Shown here one piece after another: positions 1-11,686 of a DNA stretch of 64,000 bases. The DNA comes from Coniella vitis (lineage: Eukaryota > Ascomycota > Sordariomycetes > Diaporthales > Schizoparmaceae). The stretch lies in assembly GCA_011317545.1 (NCBI GenBank), contig WUJK01000002.1, positions 744,001 to 808,000 on the forward strand. The letters are read 5' to 3'. Under the pieces are notes generated by a model. The model was not told the origin of the DNA. It searched no databases and saw only the letters and a program-made list of their open reading frames with translations. A program made the position numbers and the translations under genes. Each line of letters begins with the position of its first letter. Position 1 is the first letter of the stretch.

Positions 1-223
1 TTGCACAGTGCCAATGTCTTCCAGCTCAAATCCACCCAAAAGCCCCTGCACCCTAGCTATGAAGGGGCACTGGCTTCATATTAGCGGGCCAGACCTTTTG
101 CAGTGCCAGCTGGCTGTGAATATCTCAACGCCGACAGGCATCGCCTTATCGTTCGCACTTAGTAACATCTGCCAATTGCGCATGACATTGTGTTTCTATG
201 GGTGAGCAGTTGTGAAACTCACA

Positions 224-1345
224 ATGGCAGGGCATGTGGCCCGCCAGATCAGGCTGTCAGCCTTGAGAACCCGCCCACAGGCATCGCATTCCAATTTGAG
301 AGGTCTTCCGTATGAGCTCCTCGCCTTCACAACAAGGACAAATACTCCCTTTGGCGGCCAGAGACGGCAGTTCAGCGCTGGAGATGTGGCTGGTGGACTG
401 CTCAAGTCTTCAGAAATCCTCATCACCAACATACACGAAGTAACCGGCACGCCATGGTTCATCTCAATCCCGCTCGTTGCCTTAGTAGTGGGAACCGCCA
501 TCCGACTGCCTCTGAGTCTCTACTCGCATCAAATGGCCCGCAAAAGAGCTACTCTGGTTCCCTTAATTCAGGCTGAGACAGCCATGGTCGGGCTTGGTCT
601 GCGCAAGAAGGCAGCATCCAATCTGATGGGGACGGTGCGCAAGACAATGAAGAAGCGGACAAAGAATCTTTTTGCTACCTTTGCCATCAACGAGCGCAAC
701 TCGATTTTTGGCGGACTGCTGAGTTTACCAATCTTTGTGAGCAACATTGAGGTTCTGCGAAGAATGTGTGGTGGGCCGCGAGGTCTGCTGGGGAGCCTAA
801 TTTTCAGTTCTTCGACCGCGTCAGCCACGACGGCCAGCACAACCAGTGAGGCTTCTTCCGCAGTCGCTGCCAACTTATCATCCACAACCGACCTCGCCAG
901 TGCCGCCACTCCTCTGGATCCGTCTTTAGCAACCGGCGGTTGCCTTTGGTTTCCTGATCTCCTGGTGCCGGATCCATATCACATCCTGCCAATGGCAGTC
1001 TCAGCAGTCCTCGTCGTGCATGCAATACCGGACAATTGGACTGCTACGAGGGAGCTATTTGGCCTTTCTCCAGTGTCTGGAAACAAGAACGCGGTTCTTC
1101 TCGGACAAAGTAACTCGCGGCGAATCATACAACGCACGCTGCTTGTTGCTGCCTTGGCTATTGGTCCAGTGACAATGGATCTGCCTTGCGCCTTACACTT
1201 ATACTGGCTGGCGTCAGCCAGTTTCAGTCTGGCTGTGCGGAAAGCGATCAATTACTTCTTGCCATTACCCAAACAAACAGTGAGGCCATGCCGCGGCCAT
1301 GAGATGCCATTACTGAGACCTAAACCGCCTCAACCTACGAGGTGA
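224..1345 (+). CDS. COX18: Mitochondrial inner-membrane insertase COX18 (Oxa1/YidC family)
   Basis: Single-exon gene, 373 aa. It belongs to the Oxa1/YidC/Alb3 family; COX18 members help export the C-terminal tail of cytochrome oxidase subunit 2 across the mitochondrial inner membrane. The N-terminus is basic, rich in Arg/Ser and free of acidic residues until about residue 50, as expected for a mitochondrial presequence. The first membrane segment (about residues 75-95) is followed by the family hallmark RLPLSLYSHQMARKR. Further hydrophobic segments lie near residues 165-180, 255-275 and 310-345. A Ser/Thr/Ala-rich insert near residues 195-225 is lineage-specific. I start at the ATG at 224; the frame extends upstream only through a GTG at 212. 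No introns are needed. COX18 rather than OXA1 is chosen from the short length and the lack of a long C-terminal coiled coil. Confidence 0.85.
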   Translation: MAGHVARQIRLSALRTRPQASHSNLRGLPYELLAFTTRTNTPFGGQRRQFSAGDVAGGLLKSSEILITNIHEVTGTPWFISIPLVALVVGTAIRLPLSLYSHQMARKRATLVPLIQAETAMVGLGLRKKAASNLMGTVRKTMKKRTKNLFATFAINERNSIFGGLLSLPIFVSNIEVLRRMCGGPRGLLGSLIFSSSTASATTASTTSEASSAVAANLSSTTDLASAATPLDPSLATGGCLWFPDLLVPDPYHILPMAVSAVLVVHAIPDNWTATRELFGLSPVSGNKNAVLLGQSNSRRIIQRTLLVAALAIGPVTMDLPCALHLYWLASASFSLAVRKAINYFLPLPKQTVRPCRGHEMPLLRPKPPQPTR

Positions 1346-1602
1346 ACAAGACAATGAAACGAATTCAAACCCCGCAGAGAAGAGCCACGCCACATTGAGC
1401 AGAGTTTCACGCCAAGAGCCAAATAGCACCACCTGTGTACCAACACTTGCCAATAGTCAAGGGCGAACTTATAAATATGAATTGACAGAAGCCAGTTGAA
1501 GAACGACCTCTAAACTTACGAAAACTAAGAATCATGAAGACATCAAGGAACTACAACACAGTTGCCGGATAATTCAATCCATACAGATCCTTTTGCGTGG
1601 TA

Positions 1603-2485
1603 TCAACCCAGGAAAACAGCCAAAATCACAATCGTCGCAATAACCGCCAGTACCAGTAACAGACAGCAAGCCTTGCCTCTCGCGTTTCGCTGATACCTCG
1701 CCGCCTGTCGTAGTTCCCGGTCCGCAGCCCTGGTGTCTTGGTGTGTGTTCTCCACATTTGCTTCGATCCCTTGCAATTGCTCGCCCTGTTCTGTAACGAT
1801 TTGCGCCACCTGTTGGAATAGAACATTCAAGTCACCCACGCCTTGCTCAATATTTCGGATTTCTTCTTCACGTTCTGCAATCAGTGCTTCCTGAAAGTCA
1901 ACCTCGTCCTGCGGAGCAAGTCGGAGCTCCTCCAACATCTGGGCTTGTTGTTGCTGTTGTCCTGGAGAAACATTGCCGAGATGCGTGCCCTCTTCATCAT
2001 CTCCTGCCGCGGCTCGCGCTGCAGATACAGACGCACGTTGCTTTTCGAGGACTTGGCGTTGCAATGTTTGGAATTCATCGAGAGACGCTTTGAACTCGCG
2101 GTGTAGCTTTGTTTGTTTATACTTTTGAGTTGGCTGCAAGAGGTTTTGTCAGCGTTGGACTGTTGTCAATGCCTTGATCATGGGCCAACTCTTCTCATAC
2201 CGTAACGTCGTCCCATGCCTGTATCTTCTTGACGCCCTCGCCCATGCCCTTGAAGCCCTCGCTGGTTTCCTCAATCAAATCATGTACGCGCTCCCTCACC
2301 CGGGCGGTGTCCCTTCGGGTACCCAGATGACCAATCTCCGTCCTCAAACGAGCGATGTTCCCAGTCAATGTAAATAGCTTATTCATCAAATCTTGAGATA
2401 ACCGATCGAACTCTGGATCGTCGGTATAGGCGGTGTTGTTGCGCCGCGACTGCGACTCGAGCGAAGATAATTGATCGAAAGACAT
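1603..2485 (-). CDS. PEP12: Endosomal/vacuolar Qa-SNARE, Pep12-type syntaxin
   Basis: Two exons, 2485..2201 and 2133..1603, joined across a 67-nt intron (donor GTATGA, branch GCTGAC, acceptor CAG), giving 271 aa. The start MSFDQLSSLE and an N-terminal helical domain (about residues 20-145) fit fungal Pep12. A Gln-rich linker follows. The SNARE motif covers about residues 177-239, with the zero-layer Gln at about residue 211 in the sequence TEQGE, so this is a Q-SNARE. The last 21 residues (251-271) are a continuous hydrophobic tail anchor. The protein would act in Golgi-to-endosome/vacuole fusion. It is convergent with COX18 and divergent from NDC1. Confidence 0.9.
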
Positions 2486-3003
2486 TGCTGCGGCTGCTAT
2501 GGGTATCTAGACACAGTCTGAAGCTCAAAATATGAAGCAGTGTGGTCGCAGAAAGAATGAGGCGCTTGATACTGTGCAATGGTTGAATGAGTGGATGGGA
2601 TTCGAGTTGACGCAAGCAAGGCTGGTCGTCTGGTGACGTTTCTTGCAGGTGGATCAGGCACCCGGCATATCCACTCAATCCGTTGCCTGGCAAGCCTTGG
2701 CAGCGTTACATAATCTGCTGAGCTTTGCATTTCAAGTACTATGTAGCCCTGTAGTTGCCTTTTTCGGAGTGCGCGTTGCTCCGTACACGGTGTCGTCGTA
2801 CAGTGCAGAAAGTGCGGCTCTACCAATAGCGCACGTTGTTTTGGAGGCTCTGAGCCTGCCAGAAAGCGCCCCATTTCTTTTTTCCTAGCTCTTGTTTACT
2901 TGTCGCGCGTCCAGCTCCATCCTCGACTTCACCTCTTTCATTGTGTTCTCGCTCCTCAGACATCGCGAACCTTTTCTTGACCCGACGATGCGCGAAGGTC
3001 AAT

Positions 3004-5089
3004 ATGGCTCCTGTAAGGCGGGCACCGTATAAGGACTTTCTGCAAGCTTCGCTGCAGCGACGCTTTTCATCCACCACTACCATTCTCCTCGCGATCGCGT
3101 ACGTCGAGTCGGTTGTTTCCGTCATCTGCAGGTCGCCCAGAGCCATCTTTTCCAGCTGGGGATCGCGTAAGTCGCACCAATGAGTCGACAATGTGATTCT
3201 GTTGAGATTTTAACGCAGGTGACCACAGTTTTCTGGCTGTTCTTTCCCATCGGCCCGACCGGCGTACGAGCCTTTTTCATCTTCCTCTGCGGCCTTTCCA
3301 TTATCGTTCTACGCATCGCCCAATACCATGTCGGCATTCGCACCGCAAACTGCGGGTTCCAGACGTTCTTGCGTTATGCAGCAACCTCACAGTTGCTCGA
3401 GGCTGTCGTCTCGTATACCCTGTCGTCTCTGCTATTCAGTCAGGTCTACTTGTGGACCTCGAGGTCCGATGACCTCAACTGGGTTCTCGTTTACAGCGGC
3501 GACAGAGCGCGGTTGAATGAAAAGCCCATCTTTTACACTGTACACTGCATCTTGTTTGGGCTGATGCAAGGTGTACTGCACATCTACCGCGATGCTGACC
3601 GACTTCTCCTGAAAGCTGTCAAGCTCAAGGACGGTCACCCGGCATCCCACGATGACAAGGCTTCCGTGCAGACGCGTGTCAGACATGAGATCCCAGCTTT
3701 GGCAGGCTTAGCCGCTTTGCAAGCAGGAGCTGGCCTTGTTTTCAGCCTGTTTGTCTACCACTTCGTGACACTTCCGAGCTTTCTCTCTGGCACATCCATC
3801 CGGATTCTCGCTTGGCGGACTGCGCTTAGCTTTTTCCGGCCTTTCTACAACCTGCCGCGGACAAACACGGCGCCAATGACTCTGGCAAGCGTAAACGGCT
3901 GGATGTGGCTCCGCTGCTTCTTCACGAGCTTCATGCTCATGTTTATGTGGTTAGCCGGCACCAAAATGTTCTCCATGTTACTCGTTCGGGCGCCTCTGAA
4001 GCTCGGAAATCCCTTGACGTCCGAATCCAAGGACCCAAATGGAAGCTTGCTAAATGGTCTGAAGAGCAAGAAGTTGCATATCAAGGTCAGTAGATGCCGG
4101 ATACCATGACTATGACCTTCGAATGCTGACAGTAGCAGGCATTCGCCATGTGGGAGCTGGCACTCATTGCTAAAGAGTTTGAGCCTCGTCGGAGAGCCAT
4201 CTACCAGGATATCGACCGGAAGGATGGACCGACATGGTCCCAGATCTACACGCTTTGCCTGGACTTGGTCAAGGAAATGGAAGCTCGAATTGATTCCTAC
4301 GGCAAGAGTCCTGACTCCCCTGCAAAGGACATTGTCGAAGCCGCGAACGCTACTCAGCCTTTGGGACGCAATCACCTACGTGTCAGCAACGATCCAATTC
4401 TCATTTCTGCACCGTCGAGGAAGAACAGGCTCGAGAACCTGGTTCAGAGAGCCACAGCACAGTCTACTGGTCAACAGCCACGGCTGAGTCCCATTGTCAA
4501 ACGGGGCTACTCCCAAACAAGGGGGGTGTTTGAGGAGATGGCCCGTCAAGCCACGAGTGCAGAGGACCTCCACAGCCCAATACAGACGTGGACCAGATGG
4601 TTTCTGCGATCGAGCCTTGGTCATCCTTTTAGGCAAACGTACGACCAGCGATTGACGGTAGCCGTATTAGGTACGCCATATGCAGAATTGAGTCTGTACA
4701 TTAACGCCATTTCCGCAGTCACTCGCCTGGCACTGCACAGTCTGGCGGAGGATAGTTACGGAAACGTGCAGCGGGACGTGGCTCCCATGATTCGTAGGTT
4801 CACGGCGCTTTTGGTGAAGCTTGAGGCCTTTAAAGCTGGCTTCCCTTCGCACTGGACAGAGCTAGGAGGACCCAAAGAGTGCGTGGTTGTGGATGCTGTT
4901 AGAGAGACGTTGAGGGATGCATTGGAGCAGCTCTTGGGAAGTTTCGGTCCGTATGCAAGGGACATAAGGTTGACCTTTGCCGACATGAGACAGGCCAGGG
5001 ACGCCGCTCACTTGCCACACAATCTTTCTGGTAGAGCCACCGTTGAGATTGAGACTATCCGACCACCAGAGATGCGGCAAGTACGGTAA
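3004..5089 (+). CDS. NDC1: Nucleoporin NDC1 (pore membrane / SPB insertion protein)
   Basis: Three exons, 3004..3166, 3229..4085 and 4139..5089, give 656 aa. The first intron (62 nt) uses donor GTAAGT at 3167; of the nearby AGs only the one ending at 3228 keeps frame, producing ...SWGS-LFWLFFPIGPTG, the conserved NDC1 second-membrane-segment region. The second intron (53 nt) is phase 0. The N-terminus MAPVRRAPYKDFLQ is typical. Six hydrophobic segments lie in residues about 25-310; the C-terminal half is soluble. NDC1 anchors nuclear pore complexes and, in fungi, the spindle pole body in the nuclear envelope. It lies divergent to the Pep12 gene with about 520 bp between starts. Confidence 0.88.
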
Positions 5090-5754
5090 GAGGAGGGAAA
5101 ACGATCCGTGCGCAGTGTGCTTGGCAGGAAGCTGATGTACTTCAATGAGGCATGAATTGTCATTATACCCGAGCTCTATGCTCAGCAAGCATGATATAGA
5201 CATAAAGAAACAATGAATGAACCCATACCTTGCTTTCTATTTCCTGGGGCGTTGCGAGTCGCCCGAATGCGGGTGGCTTGCGAAAGGGGGGCTGAATTTG
5301 ATGACGTTTAATTGGATGTGGGGCTCGGTTCACGGCCCTTGCCTCACTATTACTATTGCTTGTACGCGGCTGGGTTTGGCTGGTTTGCCTTTTCCGCCTT
5401 CTCTACCTCACCTTCCCCCTACCCACTCTGTTATTAGCAAGCTGACGCTTTTCTTTCTTCACCTTCTCCTCTTTTTTATGCCTTGGACTGCTCGGCTATC
5501 TTGGGAATAAACCCACCACGGTCACTGGGTCGATGACTGCAAGCCTCTCCGCAGCCACTTGCCAACAAAGACCACCATGACATCGCGATATTCCTCATTT
5601 TCGTCGATAGCGCGGCAGTGGGCCACCGTAGCCGACGCACCACTCGTGAGGACGGTCACGTTTGCTCACTAGATAATACGACAAAATTCATGTACTTCAC
5701 AACCACATCCACGACCGAAGGAGACCTGTACATATCTTACTACGAAGCCACAAC
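5090..5754. other. Intergenic, NDC1 to DLT1
   Basis: About 665 bp between two genes on the + strand. It contains a pyrimidine-rich stretch near 5390-5470, common in fungal promoters and 5' UTRs. I see no convincing coding frame, RNA gene or repeat. Confidence 0.5.
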
Positions 5755-7383
5755 ATGTCGCGCTTCCACACTCTCTGGCGCTTCATCTACCACTCGCTCT
5801 ACTATTTTCTCGCGCTCATCCTTACACTCCTACTCTGCGTCACCCCCGCCGACGCTCTCCGCCAGTCCATCCTTAACCGCCAGCGGTACCACATCCTCAC
5901 CATTATCGTCTGCCTGTCCGTTGCGATCTTCTCGGTGGCGTGTATTTACATTTTTCGCTTCTACGTCACGCGAACAGCTCTCGCCAGTATTCCGAAACCG
6001 TATATACCCATCGAAAAGGGTGAATTGCCGGGCGATGTGCGCCAGGTCATTGTCGCGGGGTTGAGCAAAAGCGCGCTGATTGCGTATGAGAGCAAGCCGC
6101 GCGTGACTGCAAATACAAGACCTGTAACAACGGATACAAGAGAAGGGGGAGAGGAGGAAGGACACGGAGCGCGAAATGATGCTGCCAAAAAGAAGTTTGG
6201 CATTTTTGGGCGCAGCAACAAGGCCGAGTCCAAGCCAGCCGCCAGCTTTGAAAAGACTGGCGTCACGCTACCACCACGCAAGGCCGTCTGGGGCGAGATC
6301 GAGCACAACGGCTGGGCATCCCCTAATTCGCCGGATCTGCCGAATCTCCAGTACAGTACTGTGGTCTCGGAGCTACCGAACCTAATAGAGGCCAAAGCCC
6401 TCACCTTGGCACCTTCAGCGCCAGGATCTTCGCCACAGAGACAGGGCAACATCAACAACGACCTCTTGGATCCCGACGCAATCGCCCTGCTACAGCGGCC
6501 CGAGAATCTCTCCTTGCGGCAGTATCTAGCGCAGCTGGCCGAGCTAGGTGTATTGCAGGCCTCGCGCACAACAGCTGAATTCTTGGCGTCGTACGAGTAC
6601 GCGCGGTACTCAACCCGGCCACTCTCCAACAGGCGCTTTCGTGAGCTGATGCACCTCTTTGCCGAAATTCTCCGCGCCATGCAGCCGCTTGACCCAGATG
6701 TGCTTGCGGCTGGTTTTGACGACGATGACCGTGACGCAGATGAGGATAACGCAAGCGAATACTTGACTACCACGACGGGAACTGCCGAAAGCGACATTGA
6801 CGATGACGCGCCACGCGAAAGCCCCAGCACCCCTCGCAGCCGCGCCAGCCAGCATCCATACTTTGCCCAGCGTCATCCGAGTAATTCCTCGCGGGCAACC
6901 ACCACAACATCATCGTCCACATCTGGCAGCTGGCGTCGCGATGACCACGATGAAGAGAACGGTGCAAGCCCGCAAATCTACAACCATTACAACAACCTCG
7001 TCAACTCTCGCCGCCAACGACCGAATCTCACCCTGCGGCAATCCTCACAGGGAACTTGGACGGGCACATACCGCACGGCTCCCATGACACCTGGAAGCAG
7101 CAGGATGACAGTTGGGTCGCCCATCTCGCTATTGTCGTCGTCGAGTAGCTCGAGCGTCAACAGTTTTAGGCCTGCACAGCCATCGCACGCGGCTACAAGT
7201 CGACGATCTTTGGCATCCAGCTCGAGCGGTGGCGGTGTTAGTATGCGATCTGTGAATTTTGGTGGTGCTTTGAGCAGGGCGAGTGCGAGTGGAAGCGGAA
7301 GTTGGAACGGCTCTGTTATTCGACTGAATGATCATGCTGGGGTCGGCGAATTGCCATATGTGTTCTCTGTTCCACGCCAGTAG
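5755..7383 (+). CDS. DLT1: DLT1-family membrane protein (defect at low temperature protein 1)
   Basis: Single exon, 542 aa, starting at ATG 5755. Two membrane segments near the N-terminus (about residues 10-33 and 46-68) are followed by the DLT1 signature IPKPYIPIEKGELPGDVRQ and a second conserved block around residues 235-310 (RPENLSLRQYLAQLAELGVL, then a Tyr-rich segment with LMHLFAEILR). The C-terminal 220 residues are low-complexity, rich in Ser, Asp and Arg, and probably disordered. In yeast, loss of DLT1 causes poor growth at low temperature; the molecular role is not established. The Ser-rich tail makes this copy longer than the yeast protein. Confidence 0.85.
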   Translation: MSRFHTLWRFIYHSLYYFLALILTLLLCVTPADALRQSILNRQRYHILTIIVCLSVAIFSVACIYIFRFYVTRTALASIPKPYIPIEKGELPGDVRQVIVAGLSKSALIAYESKPRVTANTRPVTTDTREGGEEEGHGARNDAAKKKFGIFGRSNKAESKPAASFEKTGVTLPPRKAVWGEIEHNGWASPNSPDLPNLQYSTVVSELPNLIEAKALTLAPSAPGSSPQRQGNINNDLLDPDAIALLQRPENLSLRQYLAQLAELGVLQASRTTAEFLASYEYARYSTRPLSNRRFRELMHLFAEILRAMQPLDPDVLAAGFDDDDRDADEDNASEYLTTTTGTAESDIDDDAPRESPSTPRSRASQHPYFAQRHPSNSSRATTTTSSSTSGSWRRDDHDEENGASPQIYNHYNNLVNSRRQRPNLTLRQSSQGTWTGTYRTAPMTPGSSRMTVGSPISLLSSSSSSSVNSFRPAQPSHAATSRRSLASSSSGGGVSMRSVNFGGALSRASASGSGSWNGSVIRLNDHAGVGELPYVFSVPRQ

Positions 7384-8458
7384 GTGGTGGTACAGGCACA
7401 CGACTTGTGCTCTATCGTCATTTGCATCTATTCTTCTTGATCGTGGATAAGTACGTTAGCAACCGAGTCTTGGCAGGGCCGTCTTGGCATACCATATACC
7501 ATAGATCATACATATCCTTGACTGGGTCGCTGTCTTGGCAAGGCAGTGAGTGTCTGTTGGTTTTTATGAAAGGAGTATCAGAAAGGCTTTGGGATACATA
7601 TATAATGATAATGTTTTTGAATGACCAAGATGATACTGAGAACCTGGGGTATCGAGGGAAGGAAGCATCCACCAAAAGAAAATGTAATATATCTCTGATA
7701 TGGCCGAGCCGCAGCCCTCAGTGTTTACTCACTGCTGTACCTCACCTGCTATCCACCTCGGTACAGACTTCAAGCTAACATACATTCCCTGCCAAGCACA
7801 AGAAGAGAAAAGGAAAGGAAAAAGAAAAGGGTCAAAAGAAAATCATCCAGGATGATATCCCATTTTAATATCAACATTTGCTCCATTCGTTTGCGTTAAG
7901 AAAATATATATAAGGCCAGCCAAATTTTAGAACAAGGATCCGACCCGTTTTCCAATCCAGTTTCTCCGGAGAAAGCCAGTCTTGAAACAATTGTCCGCCC
8001 ATACATAGAAAGGAATCGTGGATATCTATATCCATCTGCCTGCACCACGTCCCAAATACAGATCTATGAATGACTGTATCGAAGTACCTAGGTACTTCAC
8101 ATGCGACAATATACTATGTACATAAGTCTGTACCGAGGTACATAATATAAAGTACTTTACATAGTAATATATCGGCCGGTAACACGTGGTACGAAGTTTA
8201 CCCCACTTTCCGGGTCCGGCGCGTGTGGCCAGGCCCAGCTCGAAACAGGCCAAAGCAAGCGCGACAAACGCAGCTACCGCGGGCTAGGGCGGCAACGGCG
8301 GCAACGGCGGCAGCGGCGGCAACGGGCATCATCAAGCACGCCAGTTCTACCCCGCTCGCCGCTCAGATAACTACAAATCATAAATCAACATTCATTCACC
8401 CAACACGATATTTCGCACCGGGGAGCGAACAACATACCTAGTTTACTCCCTGAACCGA
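7384..8458. other. Intergenic, DLT1 to the hypothetical gene
   Basis: About 1.07 kb. It holds a perfect 18-bp palindrome at 8081-8098 centred on CCTAGG, two copies of the 9-mer TACTATGTA/TACATAGTA (8112 and 8158), and a GGC/AAC-type low-complexity run at about 8290-8325. Short ORFs here (8026-8253 on -, 8223-8441 on +) have repeat-driven composition and no recognisable domain. No gene is called. Confidence 0.5.
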
Positions 8459-9532
8459 TTACTCTGCGAATCGCGCGCCGATGCCGCGAAGCGATTGAGC
8501 CATGCTTTGGTGCATCTGCTCCCCCTCGACGACACCTGGAGGCACGGAGCCCGACAGACGCGCCAGCTCCTGGCTGAGAGCGTCCTGACACTGGCCATCG
8601 TACATGCCGGACTGGTAGTTGTGCGCTGTCGGGTACGTCGTGTACTGGCCCTCATGTGCGGCGCCGACGCCCAGCAGGCTTCGACGTCTGGGCCGCTGCT
8701 CGCCGCCTGGGTGTTGTGGGCGTCGACGGGCTTGAGTCGACGATGAAGGGACCTGCTGGGTGGACGCGCCGCCTACAGTACGTGGATCTCCGTCGCTGTT
8801 GCCACTCAGTTGGAGGCTGATGGCGGTCATCTCGTGCTGCATGCGGGCTTGTGCCGCCTGGCAGTCGGTGTGCGGCAGCTCGTAGGGACAGGGGTCGTGC
8901 AACGCGGGCTGCTGGGCATAGCCGCGGACAGCATATCGGCGGTCGAACCCACCTTGTTGAGTAACACTGTTCATCCTTGTCATTGTCATTGTCAGTCTCA
9001 GTTGCTGTGGCCATGATAAGTGCGTACACTCATGTCTTGTGGTGTTGGAAGCCAGTTGCGGCGTTCGTGTGATGATGCTCTATTGCATGTTGTGTGAGAT
9101 GCTGGGAAAGGAGGAGAAAGAGAAAAGGTATGCACTGCCTTGGGCTTTGCTGCCCTGGCGTGGGAGTATCTGCTGGGACTAAAAGAAGAGCAAAGGCAAA
9201 AGGTATGCTTCTGTGGATTCTTGCAGAACGATGCTAACATCAATCACGTGGACGGACATTCTACAACACCTTGTGAGGAATGCAGATGGAGGATCAACGG
9301 AGAACAATGGGAGAAGGAACAGTCCAGGACAGACTTCTGTCGAGAGACCTGTGGTATGCGATGCCAGCGAGGATGTGGCGCCGTGGCATACACTTCTTCT
9401 TGGAGGGACAACGACTTGTCACGTGACAGCGCAGCGGCCCTGCCAGACATTCGAATCGAATCAAAGAAGAATCGCCAACCATCGAGGAGCATGATGATGC
9501 ACTTACGCGGGAGTGTAAGGTAGTTGTGCCAT
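8459..9532 (-). CDS. Hypothetical protein, two-exon model, about 177 aa
   Basis: Not recognised. Proposed exons are 9532..9507 (encoding MAQLPYTPA) and 8966..8459. The donor is a clean GTAAGT and the branch-like CTGAC lies about 25 nt before the acceptor CAG. The joined N-terminus reads MAQLPYTPAVTQQGGFDRRY. Without exon 1, reading could begin at ATG 8989 or 8974 inside the same frame. The protein is Gln/Arg/Ser-rich; the N-terminal 70 residues contain PCPYELPHTDCQAAQ, and the C-terminus ends SLRGIGARFAE, which looks conserved rather than random. No membrane segment or known domain is visible. The intron (about 540 nt) is long for this genome, so further exons are possible. The upstream sequence has GATATAAG (rc) near 9720 as a possible TATA element. 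Confidence 0.5.
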
Positions 9533-11686
9533 TGTGCGTCGGGTAGAACTTGCTGAGCAGCGGTGCTGAGATGTCGTCGGTCACGAGAAGAGCGAGCTGA
9601 ACAGTGGCAGAAAATTGGATAAGTAACACTTGCTGGATGAGACCGGCTTGCTCTTGGACTGCACTGCGCCAGCTCGAACGCTCTTGCTCCGAGATAGAGA
9701 GGGGGCACCACTACTTATATCCCTAACATTGCATGAGAGTTGCGCGTCGGTCACCGCTCCTGTCCTCTAGCGGCAAGATGTGCAGATTTCACACAAACAA
9801 ATACAACTTGCGTTGTATACGAACCGTAGTATCGTGATACGAACCGTAGTATCGTGATAGGTACATACATCCCGGTGGCGTCTCTCAAGTAATCACTAGT
9901 GCAGGAACCTGGAAGATTTGGATGCCTTTTTTTGTTTCTTCTCTTTTTGCCCCGCTGGACCTAGATCGCATCAAGGTGACGACTCTCAATGAATTGTACA
10001 TAGTACATAAGTACACATGCAGCTTTGCGGGCGGACACGTCAATGAGTACATACATGTCCGCTCATATTCTTGGTGGGCGGGCGGGCGGGCGAGCGGGCG
10101 AGCGGGCGGGGAGAGCCACGAAATTTGGGCCGCCCATTGGCAGAGCCGTGTTTTGAGACGACGGACGACATGCAGTCAATAGAGCTGGGTCGCTCGTTGG
10201 GAAAGCCGCTTGCAATCAGGCAACCAGTTGGTATCGGGATATCCCGATATGTTCCAAAGTATATATCAAGGTGTGCGTGAGAATGAGGAACAAGCTGTCG
10301 ATGAGCTACATATATGATTGTGACAATAAAAGACAGCTATGTACATCACCTTAAGTAGTTCTACTTTTGCCCTTGTGGTGTAGTGGTCATTTTTCTTATT
10401 TGTTTGCCATCTTCTGCTGCAGGTCGAGCGAGGAGGCCCAGGCCCCTTCCTTTTCTGGTGTATGGGTCATCTAGTCGCCTTTCGGTTTTCTTTGTGGTTA
10501 CTATCACATAGTACATAGTACAGGCGCTCTGCTTACTCCGTTATTCTACCTTTTGCATCTTGGGGCCGTTCTGTTTTTTTGTTTTTTTTTTTGACCTACC
10601 CGCCAAGTTGCTCGCTATTCTGATGCACATAGCCAACGTGACGCACCCCAAGATCAAACGCATCTCTGCAGGATCTCAATGCATGGCATTACGTGGATTC
10701 GCGGGACCAAGACACTCTCTGCATATATCAAAGTGGCACAGCAGAATCGCTGAGGGAACTGGGTTTTGGTGGCCAAGAAACTGTGATTCTGCTGGACTGA
10801 ATGCAAAAGGGAGATGACCAGCCGGCTGGGGACACGATCGAGTGGGTGGATGGGCTCGACAGGGCGCCGTCCAATTTCGGGTGTCTGTCAGCCAGATCCT
10901 GGCTGCACCGAAAGAAGGCCAAGGAGACGTCTGACGTCGTCACGCAGCCCATACTTATTTTGTGTTTTTGTTTTTGTATCTTTGCTTATGCGTCCAGTTG
11001 CTTGGATGTGCATGGTTCGACGGTCAAAAGATGTTCGCCACGATATCACTCTGGCATGATCTTTTCCGTTGCTGAAAAGTCAAGGGCTCTGCTTCTTCTC
11101 ATCCACTTGACCCAAGATGCTGCTATATTGCAGTGATATCGAAGCCTTGGCCGCTTCTGTAATATGGGTACCCATATTTCGAGGACTGATACTGAAGACA
11201 CTTCCAGCTTGGCCTAGTCGTTTCGTCTTACCGTAGTATAGCAGCCTGCCTCTCGCGGCTCATACCGGCTCTCACCTTTCTGCTACTCCTCCCCAAAGCG
11301 CGCCTTTATGATGACAATGCCACTATGTTGTATCGGTTGGCCATTGCAATACCATCGAAGCCCCTGTCCTAGCATACTACAATGATTTCCAATGCACGAA
11401 TCCGGGTCCATCTTTCAAAATCGATTTTATGGTCCTGCATTAAGCTGTATAATTGGCTTCAGTCGTGGGACAGAGCGCATCCCTTTCAGTTTGGTCCTCA
11501 CATTCTCTTTGCATACTCGACCAAGCTGAATCCGAGATATCAAGCGTTTCCGAGGCCATTCGAAAGCACAGAATGCGCTCTGTATGCCACTTGCGCCACC
11601 CCCCAAACACACCCGCCTCCTCCTTTTTTTTCCTTTTTTTCTTTTCTCATTTTCTTTTTTTTTTCCTTTTTTCGCCGCAACCAAAT
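9533..11686. other. Intergenic, 2.15 kb, repeat-rich
   Basis: Promoter of the hypothetical gene followed by a long non-coding stretch. Contents: a perfect 20-bp tandem pair at 9821-9860; two 9-mer TACATAGTA copies (9997, 10512); a GGGC/GAGC low-complexity run at 10078-10112; and a T/C-rich run at 11625-11670. An A-box-like string (TGGTGTAGTGG) near 10376 has no matching tRNA fold. No gene is called. Confidence 0.5.
9821..9860. repeat. Perfect 20-bp tandem pair
   Basis: The 20-mer GAACCGTAGTATCGTGATAC occurs at 9821-9840 and again at 9841-9860 (last base G). It lies about 290 bp upstream of the ATG of the minus-strand hypothetical gene. Confidence 0.9.

Noticed and set aside
5961..6830. 289-codon open frame on -
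   Set aside because: Antisense to DLT1, with Ser-rich composition only.
10368..10450. tRNA-like string with an A-box (TGGTGTAGTGG)
   Set aside because: No matching acceptor stem, anticodon stem or proper B box downstream.
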